Notes: a model not told the origin generated them from the letters alone. Positions 1 to 9,400 are shown, numbered from the stretch's first letter. The stretch is 38,428 nt of DNA from an uncultured Flavobacteriales bacterium (GCA_903945495.1 CAJAVU010000056.1:1-38428); one strand, 5' to 3'. Numbers and translations are program-made.

Positions 1-40
1 CAACAAATTTTATTAAATCTTGGATTTCATTCAGATTCAT
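1..40 (-). CDS. accB: Biotin carboxyl carrier protein of acetyl-CoA carboxylase, N-terminal fragment
   Basis: Reading leftward from an ATG at 40-38, the first 13 codons give MNLNEIQDLIKFV before the window ends. This matches the usual start of bacterial AccB, which opens with an NEIQ/DLIKFV-like helix ahead of the linker and biotinyl domain. AccB carries the biotin that is carboxylated in the first step of fatty-acid synthesis. Its position 33 bases after fabH, on the same strand, fits the fabH-accB-accC order common in Bacteroidota. The biotin-lysine motif is outside the window, so the call rests on a short stretch plus context. Confidence 0.72.
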   Translation of the reverse strand, partial: MNLNEIQDLIKFV

Positions 41-73
41 AATGCTTAGATTTTATAAAGTATAAATAGTTAA

Positions 74-1063
74 TTAAGAGTTATATGCCCATTTCAAATA
101 AACAGCTCCCCATGTAAATCCTCCACCGAACGCTGAAAGAATTAATGTGTCACCTTTTTTCAATTGGCTTTCGTAGTCCCACAAGCACAATGGTAAAGTG
201 CCAGCAGTTGTGTTTCCATATTTTTGAATGTTAATCATTACTTTCTCACTTGGTAAGCCCATTCTGTTTGCTGTTGCATCAATGATACGCAAATTTGCTT
301 GGTGAGGAACTAACCAATCAACATCATCACTTGTTAAATTATTGTTCTCCATGATTTCAGCCGAAACTTCAGCCATGTTTGTAACAGCAAATTTGAATAC
401 TTGTTTACCTTCTTGTTTCACAAAATGTAAACGATCATCAACTGTTTTATGAGAAGGTGGATTTGCAGAACCGCCACCTGGTTGAATCAAATATTGACGA
501 CCAGATCCATCACTTCTCAAAATAGAATCAATCACACCTAATCCTTCTTCATTTGGTTCCAACAAAACAGCTCCTGCTCCATCACCAAAAATCACACAAG
601 TTGTGCGATCTTCATAATCAAGAATCGAGGACATTTTATCAACGCCGATTACGATGACTTTTTTGTGTTTACCTGTTTCAATGAATTGAGCTCCTGTTGT
701 CAAAGCGTAAATAAATCCAGAACAAGCAGCAATAAGGTCAAATCCCCAAGCGTTTTTCATTCCAACTTTATCACAAATAACATTTGCAGTACTTGGAAAA
801 GGGTAATCTGGTGTAACTGTACCACAAATAACCAAATCAATCTCCATTGGATCGATTCCTTTTTTCTCCAGCAATTGAGCAACCGCTGCAGCTGCCATAT
901 CAGAAGAAGCTCCTTCCTTTTGGATTCTTCTTTCTTTGATACCCGTGCGCGAAGTGATCCATTCATCAGAAGTATCAACGATTTTCGCAAGCTCGTCATT
1001 TGTCATTACAAAGTCAGGAACATATCCTTGAACACCTGTAATTGCTGCAGTAACTTTTCCCAT
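74..1063 (-). CDS. fabH: Beta-ketoacyl-[acyl-carrier-protein] synthase III (FabH)
   Basis: FabH condenses acetyl-CoA (or another short acyl-CoA) with malonyl-ACP to start type II fatty-acid synthesis in the cytoplasm. The product is 329 residues, normal for the family. The thiolase-fold catalytic triad is visible: Cys114 in IAACSGF, His254 in VPHQANLR and Asn284 in YGNTTAGT. The N-terminal [13 protein letters not shown] block is also typical. I chose the ATG at 1063, which gives [16 protein letters not shown] and sits one base after the plsX stop. An in-frame ATG at 1081 would add six residues and overlap plsX by 17 bases. The gene is the fourth of the yceD-rpmF-plsX-fabH-accB cluster and is probably translated by coupling to plsX. 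Confidence 0.96.
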   Translation of the reverse strand: MGKVTAAITGVQGYVPDFVMTNDELAKIVDTSDEWITSRTGIKERRIQKEGASSDMAAAAVAQLLEKKGIDPMEIDLVICGTVTPDYPFPSTANVICDKVGMKNAWGFDLIAACSGFIYALTTGAQFIETGKHKKVIVIGVDKMSSILDYEDRTTCVIFGDGAGAVLLEPNEEGLGVIDSILRSDGSGRQYLIQPGGGSANPPSHKTVDDRLHFVKQEGKQVFKFAVTNMAEVSAEIMENNNLTSDDVDWLVPHQANLRIIDATANRMGLPSEKVMINIQKYGNTTAGTLPLCLWDYESQLKKGDTLILSAFGGGFTWGAVYLKWAYNS

Positions 1064-1064
1064 A

Positions 1065-2003
1065 TTAATTAAATGCTTCATTCACACGTGATGCCAAACC
1101 TGATTTGACAACCTCGTATGAATGTAATATCATATTTTTCACGGCAATATCATTTGACATTCCGTGTCCGATAATAACGTTTCCTTTCACACCCAAAATT
1201 GGTGTTCCACCGTAGTTCTCGTAATTGAAACGATCGAAATATTCATCTTGAATACCTCGCTTTTTCATTAGGGTATAAATCCCTTCTGCTTCTTTCAATA
1301 CGATGTTTCCAGTGTATCCGTCACAAACAATAACATCCGCTTTACCAAAAAAGATATCACGACCCTCCAAGTTACCAATAAAATTGATATTATCAGATTC
1401 TGCCATTAATTTATGCGCTGCAACAGTCAACAAATTACCTTTCGTTTCCTCCTCACCAATATTTAACAATGCCACACGCGGATTCTCGATGCCATAAACA
1501 TTCTTAGAATACAAAGCGCCTAACACTGCGAATTGATAAAGCACATCGGCTTTACAATCTGCATTTGAACCAACGTCTAATAAAATAGTGCTTGTTCCAT
1601 CGATTGCAGGCAAAGTTGATGTGATACATGGACGAATAATTCCAGGTATTGTGTTGATTTTATAGATTGAACCAACCAACATTGCTCCTGTATTTCCAGT
1701 ACTAGCAAATGCTTGTATTTCCTTACTTGCAAGCAAGTCGAATCCTACAGCAATACTACTGTTTGGTTTTTGCGGAATAGCGCGCGTTGGATGGTCATGC
1801 ATCGTGATAACATCAGGAGCATGAACAATCTCATAATCGTCAACATTTTCACCAAACGACGAAAGGCCACTGGAGATTTGCTCTCTGTCGCCTATTAGAA
1901 CGAGTCTTACATCGTTTGGAAGTTCTTTTTTAGCTAGAATCGCTCCCGAAATATTCGCTTCAGGAGCAAAATCACCGCCTAAAATATCAATTCCAATCTT
2001 CAT
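1065..2003 (-). CDS. plsX: Phosphate acyltransferase PlsX
   Basis: PlsX makes acyl-phosphate from acyl-ACP and inorganic phosphate. It feeds PlsY for phosphatidic acid synthesis and works at the inner face of the membrane. The 312-residue product begins [15 protein letters not shown], the family's signature N-terminus (usual form DAMGGDxAP). Other conserved blocks are [29 protein letters not shown] and [14 protein letters not shown]. It lies 28 bases after rpmF and its stop is one base before the preferred fabH start. This order is the classic conserved one linking ribosomal protein L32 to lipid synthesis. Confidence 0.96.
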   Translation of the reverse strand: MKIGIDILGGDFAPEANISGAILAKKELPNDVRLVLIGDREQISSGLSSFGENVDDYEIVHAPDVITMHDHPTRAIPQKPNSSIAVGFDLLASKEIQAFASTGNTGAMLVGSIYKINTIPGIIRPCITSTLPAIDGTSTILLDVGSNADCKADVLYQFAVLGALYSKNVYGIENPRVALLNIGEEETKGNLLTVAAHKLMAESDNINFIGNLEGRDIFFGKADVIVCDGYTGNIVLKEAEGIYTLMKKRGIQDEYFDRFNYENYGGTPILGVKGNVIIGHGMSNDIAVKNMILHSYEVVKSGLASRVNEAFN

Positions 2004-2031
2004 GAAGAAGAAGATTAAGTGAACGCAGCAA

Positions 2032-2223
2032 TTAAATTGCTACTTCTTTTTCTGCTACAACTTTCCCTTTATAGTAAAGTTTACCTTCATGCCAGTGTGC
2101 ATGGTGGAACAAATGCGGTTGCCCTGTTGTTGGACAAGTTGCGATGTTATTTGCAACTGCATTTTTGTGCGTTCTTCTCTTGTCACGGCGTGTCTTCGAT
2201 ATTTTTCGCTTAGGATGTGCCAT
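2032..2223 (-). CDS. rpmF: 50S ribosomal protein L32 (zinc-less form)
   Basis: This 63-residue basic protein begins [20 protein letters not shown], the standard L32 N-terminus that inserts into the large ribosomal subunit. Zinc-binding L32 has two CxxC pairs. Here a single cysteine remains ([14 protein letters not shown]) and the second pair is replaced by [12 protein letters not shown]. From memory this is the form seen in Flavobacteriales, so it looks like a lineage trait and not damage. It sits 21 bases after the DUF177 gene and 28 bases before plsX. The yceD-rpmF pairing is one of the most conserved in bacteria. Confidence 0.95.
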   Translation of the reverse strand: MAHPKRKISKTRRDKRRTHKNAVANNIATCPTTGQPHLFHHAHWHEGKLYYKGKVVAEKEVAI

Positions 2224-2244
2224 TTTACTTTATTTATATTTGTT

Positions 2245-2832
2245 TTAATTCAAATTTCTTAATGTTGCCCAACGTGGATCTTTCGGATCGAAATCGTCTT
2301 CTCCATCGTCGTCATCTTCTTCATCGTCCCAATCGTCATCATCATCCCAATCATCTTGGTCTTCATCATCACTCTCTTCGCGTTGAACAGTGTATTTATT
2401 CAATAACTCCATCATCTCTTCGTTGCACTCTCCCTCTGCATGCACCAAACGAATTGGCAACGATACAGTAATCAATTCATACAAGTTATCACGAATGTCT
2501 AACTCATACGAATCTGGATGCAACACAATTAATGTTTCATCATCACTTGGCTCTAAACCGAACTTAAACACCACTCGATAACTTCCTTTAACAGGAACCT
2601 CGATTGGGTCATTGCAACGGTCGCAATCTGTAAAAACAGCCCCGCTAATGACGAACTCGCCAATTAACATGGTCTCTTTCTTTTCAAGCACCAAGGTCAC
2701 ATTCACATTTCCTTTGTGAATGATCGAATATTCTCTTTCTTCAAAGAACGTATCACTTATATCGTATTGATACTCGTGAAACCCAAGTTTCAAGCCTATA
2801 AACGGAATAATATATTCTCTTTCTGACTTCAC
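2245..2832 (-). CDS. YceD/DUF177 family protein with acidic C-terminal tract
   Basis: DUF177 (YceD) proteins are almost always encoded just before rpmF. Roles in 23S rRNA processing or ribosome assembly have been proposed for some members. The 195-residue product has the family's Cys motif TDCDRCNDPIEVP (Cys70, Cys73), a later His131/Cys136 region, and the conserved terminal block DPRWATLRNLN. Residues about 153-183 are almost all Asp/Glu, encoded by a run of GAT/GAC/GAA triplets. The start is GTG at 2832. No ATG occurs in frame until Met55, and a promoter box lies about 20 bases upstream, so GTG seems real. It is probably the first gene of the yceD-rpmF-plsX-fabH-accB unit. Confidence 0.88.
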   Translation of the reverse strand: MKSEREYIIPFIGLKLGFHEYQYDISDTFFEEREYSIIHKGNVNVTLVLEKKETMLIGEFVISGAVFTDCDRCNDPIEVPVKGSYRVVFKFGLEPSDDETLIVLHPDSYELDIRDNLYELITVSLPIRLVHAEGECNEEMMELLNKYTVQREESDDEDQDDWDDDDDWDDEEDDDDGEDDFDPKDPRWATLRNLN

Positions 2833-2852
2833 ACTGAACGAAAATTGGAGGG

Positions 2853-2860
2853 CAAAGGTA
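2853..2860 (-). promoter_or_regulatory. Bacteroidota -7 promoter box (TACCTTTG) for the yceD-rpmF-plsX-fabH unit
   Basis: The minus strand reads TACCTTTG, an exact fit to the Bacteroidota -7 consensus TAnnTTTG. It lies 20 bases before the GTG start of the DUF177 gene and about 55 bases after the pdxA stop. No good -33 TTG was seen. Transcription would start near 2846, leaving a short leader. Confidence 0.6.
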
Positions 2861-2915
2861 ACAATTTTAACTTAAAGTTGTTAATCTCCTTTGATTTTTT
2901 CACTAAATACTATCA

Positions 2916-4022
2916 TTATTCTATATCGCTATTCGAGCGTTTCTTCTCTTTTGGACTAATTTGCAACGGATTAACGCCAATTTCTTTGGCGAAAATCTGG
3001 TTTTTATGAATGTCCATTGCCACATAAATTGCGTTGCGCATCGACTGTTCACTTGCTTTATTCTGTCCAGCGATGTCAAAAGCCGTCCCGTGATCAGGTG
3101 ATGTTCGTACAATTGGTAAACCTGCTGTATAATTCACACCATCCTCAAATGCCAAGGCTTTAAACGCCGCCAAACCTTGATCGTGATACATTGCCAACAC
3201 ACCATCAAATTGAGCACGAGCATTGGATCCAAAGAAACCATCTGCAGGATATGGTCCAAAAGCCAAGATATTTTCATTTTTCGCAGCATTGATGGCTGGA
3301 GCGATGATTTCTTGCTCTTCTGTTCCCATTTTTCCGTTTTCACCAGCATGTGGATTCAATCCAAACACAGCAATACGTGGGCGAATAAGTCCAAAATCTT
3401 TTTTCAAACTTGTTTCAAACGTTTTGATTTTTTGTAAAATTAATTCCTTTGTTAAGGTAGTATTCACTTCTTTCAACGGGATATGGGTCGTTACCAATGC
3501 AACACGCAAATTCCCTGAAACCATGACCATCAATGCATCGTCAGTTCCTGCTAAATCAGCCAAATATTCCGTATGTCCAGGAAATTGAAAGCCTGATTTT
3601 GCCATTGCCTCTTTTGAAATAGGTGCTGTTACAAGGACATCAATTTTACCAGCTGCTAAATCTTGTGTTGCACGTTCCAATGATAGAAATGCATGCTTCC
3701 CACCATTTTCTGTTGCTTGTCCCAATTGGTACTCCACCTCATCGTTCCAAACATTCACAACATTTACTTTACGAATATGCGCTTCCTCAGCCGTTTTACA
3801 CGATTGATAATTGAAGTCGTTTTCGTCAAGTACTTTTTTATAATGTGCAAATACTTTTGTGGATCCATAAATGATTGGCATACATTCCAATAACATACGT
3901 GAATCATTCAAGGCTTTGATAATAACTTCTGGACCAATACCATTGATATCACCAATGGAGATTCCAACACGTATCGGATTAGGATTACCTAAATCCTTTT
4001 CTTTTTCCTTCTCTTTCTCCAT
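2916..4022 (-). CDS. pdxA: 4-hydroxythreonine-4-phosphate dehydrogenase (PdxA)
   Basis: PdxA oxidises 4-phosphohydroxy-L-threonine with NAD(P)+ in the DXP-dependent pyridoxal phosphate pathway. The 368-residue product has the metal-binding histidines at His180 (TTHIPL), His225 (LNPHAGENG) and His280 (MYHDQG). Their spacing of 45 and 55 is that of E. coli PdxA (166/211/266). The substrate-loop block VTAPISKEAM, PGHTEYLADL and the GLPIVRTSPDHGTAFDIAG end block are present. The N-terminus carries an extra Glu-Lys repeat (residues 2-9) encoded by a GARAAR hexamer repeat. The ATG shares one base with the pepA stop (TAATG), which suggests coupled translation. Confidence 0.96.
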   Translation of the reverse strand: MEKEKEKEKDLGNPNPIRVGISIGDINGIGPEVIIKALNDSRMLLECMPIIYGSTKVFAHYKKVLDENDFNYQSCKTAEEAHIRKVNVVNVWNDEVEYQLGQATENGGKHAFLSLERATQDLAAGKIDVLVTAPISKEAMAKSGFQFPGHTEYLADLAGTDDALMVMVSGNLRVALVTTHIPLKEVNTTLTKELILQKIKTFETSLKKDFGLIRPRIAVFGLNPHAGENGKMGTEEQEIIAPAINAAKNENILAFGPYPADGFFGSNARAQFDGVLAMYHDQGLAAFKALAFEDGVNYTAGLPIVRTSPDHGTAFDIAGQNKASEQSMRNAIYVAMDIHKNQIFAKEIGVNPLQISPKEKKRSNSDIE

Positions 4023-5419
4023 TATTTATATTTTTTCAAAAAGTTGAACAACAAGCGAATACCTGCTCCTGTTCCACCTTGACCTTTGTAATCTTCTTTT
4101 GCATCCAACCAAGCTGGTCCTGCAATATCCATGTGAATATAAGGAGATTTTACAAAATGCTCTAAAAACTTTCCGGCTGTAATCATTCCTGCATTTGGTC
4201 CACCCAAGTTTTTCAAATCTGCAATTGACGATTTAATTTCAGTTGCGTAATCATCCCAGAAAGGAAAACGAACCGTACGTTCATGTACTTCATTCCCTGC
4301 TTTTTCCAATTGATCGAAGACTTTATCATCAGCATTCCCCATAATTACAGAAGCTTTTGTTCCGATAGCTCTTAATGCTGCTCCCGTTAAGGTTGCCGCA
4401 TCAATTACCAATTCTGGTTTAAACTTATTTGAATACGCCAATGCATCTGCTAAAATCATTCTTCCTTCAGCGTCCGTGTTTAACACTTCAACTGTTGTTC
4501 CATCGTACATTGTAATCACATCACCCGGAGCATATGCATTCAGTCCTGGACGATTATCTGTAGCCGGAATTAAAGCAATAATGTGGACTTTCAATTTTTG
4601 TAAAGCCGCCAAGTAAATTGTTCCAGCCATACAAGCTGCTCCAGCCATGTCACTTTTCATGACATCCATCGAACCTGGCGTAGGTTTCAAACTCAAACCA
4701 CCTGTATCGTACACAACTCCTTTTCCAACCAAAACAATTGGTTTTTTGTTGATTGCCTTTTCAGGCTTGTATTCAACAATTGTAAAGGTTGGTTGATCAA
4801 TAGACCCTTTGTTTACAGCCAATAAACCACCCATTTTAAGTGATTCAATTTGTGTTTTTTCTAAGACTTGAACCGTCATTCCAGCTTCCGTTCCCAATTC
4901 ACTAATTGCTTCTGCTAATTGCGTTGCATTCAAGTGAGAAACAGGCTCATTCACGCGATCTCTCGCCCAGAAAACAGCCTTAGCGATGTCAATCAGTTCA
5001 TTTATTTTTTTCGAAGAAACTTCTTTGCTTAAAAGAACTGTTTCCAATCCCAATTTCTTTTTATCAGCATCCTTAAAATACTTGATAAATTGGTACGAAG
5101 ACAAAAGCATTCCTTCCGCAACATTTAATTGATCTGCCGCAGTTCCAATCAATGAAACACTTTTCACATCTTTTGAAAGTAGCACAATGATTTTTGCACC
5201 AATGACTCTTAATTCTTCGGCTTTTTGATCGCTTTTTACAAAAAATGTGAAACCATTCACTCCTTTCAAGTAGTCAAATTTATCATCGCTTTTTTGAAAC
5301 TTTTTGTGGTAGGCGATTATATCTTCTCCAAGTGTTTTTTCGAGTTTCGTTTTTTTATCTGATAAGATAACAAGCGTCGATTGAGCTTGCACTTCTTCGT
5401 ATTGTTCTAGTCTAATCAT
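4022..5419 (-). CDS. pepA: Leucyl aminopeptidase, M17 family (PepA-like)
   Basis: M17 aminopeptidases remove N-terminal residues in the cytoplasm using two divalent metals. The 465-residue product has the family signature NTDAEGRMILADAL. Expected metal and catalytic residues are Lys233 and Asp238 (VGKGVVYDTGGLSLKP), Asp257 (SDMAGAA), Asp316 and Glu318. The first ~150 residues form the variable N-terminal domain and the catalytic domain follows. It has its own promoter-like box at 5439-5446 and is coupled to pdxA through TAATG. Some M17 proteins also bind DNA, but nothing here indicates that. Confidence 0.94.
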   Translation of the reverse strand: MIRLEQYEEVQAQSTLVILSDKKTKLEKTLGEDIIAYHKKFQKSDDKFDYLKGVNGFTFFVKSDQKAEELRVIGAKIIVLLSKDVKSVSLIGTAADQLNVAEGMLLSSYQFIKYFKDADKKKLGLETVLLSKEVSSKKINELIDIAKAVFWARDRVNEPVSHLNATQLAEAISELGTEAGMTVQVLEKTQIESLKMGGLLAVNKGSIDQPTFTIVEYKPEKAINKKPIVLVGKGVVYDTGGLSLKPTPGSMDVMKSDMAGAACMAGTIYLAALQKLKVHIIALIPATDNRPGLNAYAPGDVITMYDGTTVEVLNTDAEGRMILADALAYSNKFKPELVIDAATLTGAALRAIGTKASVIMGNADDKVFDQLEKAGNEVHERTVRFPFWDDYATEIKSSIADLKNLGGPNAGMITAGKFLEHFVKSPYIHMDIAGPAWLDAKEDYKGQGGTGAGIRLLFNFLKKYK

Positions 5420-5438
5420 TTTGTAACTATTTGCACGA

Positions 5439-5446
5439 CAAATGTA
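5439..5446 (-). promoter_or_regulatory. -7 promoter box (TACATTTG) for pepA-pdxA
   Basis: The minus strand reads TACATTTG, an exact TAnnTTTG match, ending 19 bases before the pepA ATG. It lies between the upstream terminator hairpin (5479-5508) and pepA, so it would start a new transcript. The -33 element is not obvious. Confidence 0.55.
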
Positions 5447-5478
5447 ATCAAACTCCGATTAAGAAACCCTACAAAACA

Positions 5479-5508
5479 AAAAGAGATGACCAAATGATCA
5501 TCTCTTTT
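5479..5508 (-). terminator. Rho-independent terminator after the MORN-repeat gene
   Basis: An 11-bp perfect stem (AAAAGAGATGA paired with TCATCTCTTTT) encloses an 8-base loop. On the minus strand it is followed by TTTGTTTTGT. It begins 16 bases after the stop of the 1291-residue gene and separates that unit from pepA. Confidence 0.85.
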
Positions 5509-5524
5509 AATGTTATTAAACAGT

Positions 5525-8500
5525 TTATCTTAATTCAATGTCTGACTCTATCTCTTCAACATCACCCTCTTCATCATACGTGTTCAAATCCACATCGTAA
5601 AATTCTTTGTTTAAGGCTTTACCCATTTTATAATTGGTAATCACGATATCCAATAACTTCTCGCGGTATTTAATTTCTTTTTCCAAATCAGGCAAGTTTG
5701 GATTCAAACAAATATCTCCCAAGTATTTTGTCTTCGATAAATCTCCACCAAGCCATCTTCCATCACGTTTTCCTAATACGTAATTCCCTACTTGATTCAG
5801 TTTGCCATACGGATCATAATATTTCCAAACACCAGATGGTAATCCATTTTTCATCATACCTTCGTTTTGAAGCACTCCATTATCGTAATAATTTTTCACG
5901 TAACTATTCATTCGGTCAACCGTGTCTTTACCTTGCCAAACAGTCATCAACTGACGAATTTCATAGTGATCGGTATGAGAACAATCGTATTTTTCAAATT
6001 TTTCAATGACATAACTTTCACTGATTTTTTCTCCTTTGGCATTGTAATCTGTTAGAATTCCTTTTGCTTTAAATTGAACAGAATCATTAATTACTAAAAT
6101 CGTATCAAAATAATCTACCTCATAAAGCATTTCGCCTTCATAGCTCCAGTATTTCCAACAACCTACTTTTTTCCCTGCCGTAATCGCTCCGTCACGTGCA
6201 ATTGTGTCATTCGGATAGTATTTTGTGATATGATAATCGATTCCTGTTTTGTTTACAAGGCTTGGACGACCATAATAAGGACGTTCGTAGTAATCGCTGC
6301 CAATTCCCAACTGTGCCAATGTGCGCTCCAAACTTTGCGAAGTAGTAATATCCGATGGTTGGAAGAAAATCGAATCTCTCCAATCGAATAAATAACGAAC
6401 GCTTAATTCATTTTCTTCCCAAATTTTCTCTTCGACAGGGAAAGAATACAAGAATTTGACGTAGTGATATTTAAACCCTAACGTATCAAACGCTTCATAA
6501 TCATCGATTGGGTCACCATTCAAGAAAAAGCCTCTTTTTGCCAATTTACCATTCAAATGGAATGCTTTTGATTCACCTTGTAAGGATCCATTTTGGAAAT
6601 TCAAATCATATAACAATGTTGAATCTTTTCCATCTAGGGTTAAATAGGTTTTAACATAACCGTCCAACGCCCCTTCTTTGAAGTTAAGACTTGTATACGC
6701 TAATTTATTTCGTTCGAAGCTTGGACCATCTTTATATCCATCTTTAAAATAATCTTGTTTTTCAATTTCTCCTAGCCAATTGTATTGTTCACTTTTTCCG
6801 TTCTTAAGACCATTTTTATATTCCGTTATCGAATACAAATAATACTGTTTTTTCTTCGGTGTTGAGTCTTGTAAATAGTCAGGCTCGTACTCATAATAAT
6901 CATTGTATTTAGCACGAGGGAAAGCATAATCGTATTCTTTAACCGTTCCATTCACCAAGCCTTTTTCAAACGGAACTTCAACTTTCATTTTACCAAATTG
7001 ATCTTTCATCGTCCAAACACCAACCGGTAGACCATCAACCATGTGACCTTCAATAGTCTTGGTGAATGCCGCAGAATGCTTTTCATTGTAATGCTTAAGT
7101 TCACGTTCATCTTCATAATAATAGTCTGCATAAGGCATTTGAACAAATTCACCTATGAAACCGCCGAATAACGAACTTAATATTCCATCTGAAAAATCAT
7201 CATCAATATCTGAAGCGTCTAAAACACTGAATAATTCAGGATACTTTGTTTTTCCTGTTGCTTTGTATTTTTCTAAATCTTTGTGCATTTTGTCGCTTAA
7301 AACGTACCCTCTTGGAAGCTCTAATTTAATTTCGCCATCAGAACTTAAAGAAACACCATTTTCATTGACAACAATTGTTACATCTCCAGTAAATGGTTTA
7401 TTGTCTTGCAAAAGAACATATTCGTCTGTCGTCATAAAGTTTCTTCCAAATTCATTCACGTGACGTTGCGGGATACTGTCTTTTTCTTCCCATTCGCTGT
7501 ATGAAGCAGATGTGGTCGTTTTTAAATTTAAATTGCCAAATTCATAATATTTGATTCCTGTCCAACTTTCAAAATTCTCACTAAATGTCAATTCTGAACT
7601 TACGGATGGTGTATTCAAAATGGAATATGAACTAAATTTTAAAACACGATCTTGCGGGAAATAACTGCGTGAATAAAGTAGTGAAGTATCCTCTTTGAAC
7701 CATGATCTAAATAGGATTAAAGAATCGATCCCCGATAAATCATTCTCAAGCGTATCTAGTTTATCGTAGAAAAAATATCGCGCATTCTTTTCATCCTCAA
7801 CATTGAAGCCGTCAAGCATGAAATATTTCACTGTTGAAGGTTCAAAATTTACACGTTTGTATTCCCCAATTGAATCGTACACAATCTCATTGTACAATTT
7901 ACCCTTATAGTCATAAACTCGCTGAATGTATTGGTTAGAATCTGTATCAAAAGTGATTACATCATATGGTTTTCCGTTGTCCCAAAAAATCGTATCCTCT
8001 TCCAGTAATTTTCCATCTTTAAATTCATATCGCACCATTAATTGTCCGTTTGGATAGCGCTTTTCATAGACTCCTTCATAGCGATAAATAAGACCCAAAC
8101 TGTCCATCAATTTTACTGTTGAAATATACTTTCCAGTTTTCGAATCATATGTTGTATTGTTAAACCCTACACCTTCTCCGTAGTAATAATCTTCTTCATA
8201 TTCACTGTCTTCTTCGTAATAGATCTCATCTTCATAATACATTTCATCCTCGTAATATTCCTCTTCATAAATCTCTCCTTCGTACGAATTGATTGTCTCT
8301 TCCTCTAATTCAATATCTGGATCTTTCGGATAGTTAATTGAATAAAGTCGTGAAAACGAAATTGACGGAGAATACTTCGCTATGAAATCAAATGGACTTT
8401 TGTAATCCGTGTCTTTGATTAATCGTTTACGTATAAAAGGCTGATGAGCAACTGTTTCAGCAGATGAAGGTGTATATCTAAAGGTTACAACAACATTGTT

Positions 8501-9400
8501 TCTATTGCGTTTCTTATTTTTCCCTTTGCCTGTAAATCCCACTTCGCGCTCCAACCATTCGCCAACGGCAATGTTGTCTTTGAATTGCCCTTGTTCAACA
8601 GGATAGACAGAATTTTCATATTTAGCATAAAGTCCGTTTTTAAATCCTCCTGAAAAATTTACTATCTCACTAATTGTATCCATATCTGGATAACCTCTCT
8701 CAATATAAAGCTTTGCATTGATTGGATTTATTGAATAACCAACTTTACGATTTTCAAGCGTCCATTCTCCAACTTTTACTCCATTTTCAAAACGGCCTTT
8801 TTTCAAGGTATCACCTTTAGCATTCAACCAAACAGCCTCTCCGTCAAGCATATTATTTTTAATGGTAAAATATCCAGCAACTTGGTTTTCAACCAAATGG
8901 GTCTTTCCTTTTTGATCCATCATCAAAAATATGTCGAAATATTGAACATAGTTGCCGTCCGGAATATTATCCAAACTTGGAATTACATCATGTTCGAGCG
9001 AATAGCGTTGCTCCAATAAGGGATACGGATTTTTGCGAACAGCTTTCTTAAATTTCCCGTTTAAATGCTTGTTTTCTTTTCGGTATCTATTCGTTGAGAA
9101 CAATTCTCTTCTCATCTCACGCTTGATCTCTTTTAATTCTTTGCGCGTCATTTCTGGATATTCACCATAAATCATTTCGAGATATTCCTTTTTAGAGATA
9201 CGGTCATCTTTCGATCGTTTCATCGCCACATAATAATTCATATGCGGTTGTATCTCTATCGGAAATGGGTAGACATGATAGACTTGTCCGTTTATGGTGT
9301 CTTGTTGAACCTCATCTTGTCCAAATCCAAAAAATACAACAAACAAAAGGTAGATTGGAATTAAAATTACCTTTCTTAAAACTAGATTACGATTATTCAT
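5525..9400 (-). CDS. Giant exported MORN-repeat (YwqK-like) protein
   Basis: The 1291-residue product starts with a Sec signal peptide (basic MNNRNLVLRK, then a hydrophobic stretch, cleavage likely before Gln28 in GFGQ). Many segments fit the MORN_2/YwqK pattern of G-x-W followed by a Y/F-rich strand and a Gly turn. Examples are GVKVGEWTLENR (~205), DGLPVGVWTMKD (~795), KNGKSEQYNW (~870), KKVGCWKYWSYEGE (~1075) and NGLPSGVWKYYDPYGK (~1185). Residues about 366-410 are an extreme Glu/Asp/Tyr tract. No T9SS domain or catalytic motif was recognised. MORN_2 proteins are often labelled antitoxins in databases, but nothing here supports that; an envelope scaffold or binding role is a guess. It overlaps the preceding lipoprotein gene by 8 bases, so the two are probably coupled. 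Confidence 0.8.
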   Translation of the reverse strand: MNNRNLVLRKVILIPIYLLFVVFFGFGQDEVQQDTINGQVYHVYPFPIEIQPHMNYYVAMKRSKDDRISKKEYLEMIYGEYPEMTRKELKEIKREMRRELFSTNRYRKENKHLNGKFKKAVRKNPYPLLEQRYSLEHDVIPSLDNIPDGNYVQYFDIFLMMDQKGKTHLVENQVAGYFTIKNNMLDGEAVWLNAKGDTLKKGRFENGVKVGEWTLENRKVGYSINPINAKLYIERGYPDMDTISEIVNFSGGFKNGLYAKYENSVYPVEQGQFKDNIAVGEWLEREVGFTGKGKNKKRNRNNVVVTFRYTPSSAETVAHQPFIRKRLIKDTDYKSPFDFIAKYSPSISFSRLYSINYPKDPDIELEEETINSYEGEIYEEEYYEDEMYYEDEIYYEEDSEYEEDYYYGEGVGFNNTTYDSKTGKYISTVKLMDSLGLIYRYEGVYEKRYPNGQLMVRYEFKDGKLLEEDTIFWDNGKPYDVITFDTDSNQYIQRVYDYKGKLYNEIVYDSIGEYKRVNFEPSTVKYFMLDGFNVEDEKNARYFFYDKLDTLENDLSGIDSLILFRSWFKEDTSLLYSRSYFPQDRVLKFSSYSILNTPSVSSELTFSENFESWTGIKYYEFGNLNLKTTTSASYSEWEEKDSIPQRHVNEFGRNFMTTDEYVLLQDNKPFTGDVTIVVNENGVSLSSDGEIKLELPRGYVLSDKMHKDLEKYKATGKTKYPELFSVLDASDIDDDFSDGILSSLFGGFIGEFVQMPYADYYYEDERELKHYNEKHSAAFTKTIEGHMVDGLPVGVWTMKDQFGKMKVEVPFEKGLVNGTVKEYDYAFPRAKYNDYYEYEPDYLQDSTPKKKQYYLYSITEYKNGLKNGKSEQYNWLGEIEKQDYFKDGYKDGPSFERNKLAYTSLNFKEGALDGYVKTYLTLDGKDSTLLYDLNFQNGSLQGESKAFHLNGKLAKRGFFLNGDPIDDYEAFDTLGFKYHYVKFLYSFPVEEKIWEENELSVRYLFDWRDSIFFQPSDITTSQSLERTLAQLGIGSDYYERPYYGRPSLVNKTGIDYHITKYYPNDTIARDGAITAGKKVGCWKYWSYEGEMLYEVDYFDTILVINDSVQFKAKGILTDYNAKGEKISESYVIEKFEKYDCSHTDHYEIRQLMTVWQGKDTVDRMNSYVKNYYDNGVLQNEGMMKNGLPSGVWKYYDPYGKLNQVGNYVLGKRDGRWLGGDLSKTKYLGDICLNPNLPDLEKEIKYREKLLDIVITNYKMGKALNKEFYDVDLNTYDEEGDVEEIESDIELR

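Noticed and set aside
665-1072. Long plus-strand open frame inside fabH
   Set aside because: It is antisense to a well-supported fabH, has no promoter and encodes a Cys/Ser-rich product with no family; a shadow of fabH codon use.
3223-3588. 121-codon plus-strand frame inside pdxA
   Set aside because: It lies wholly antisense to pdxA, whose metal-binding His residues and family blocks are intact; the product has no recognisable feature.
5479-5508. Operator or inverted-repeat binding site
   Set aside because: The perfect stem is followed by a T-rich run right after a stop codon, so a terminator explains it fully.
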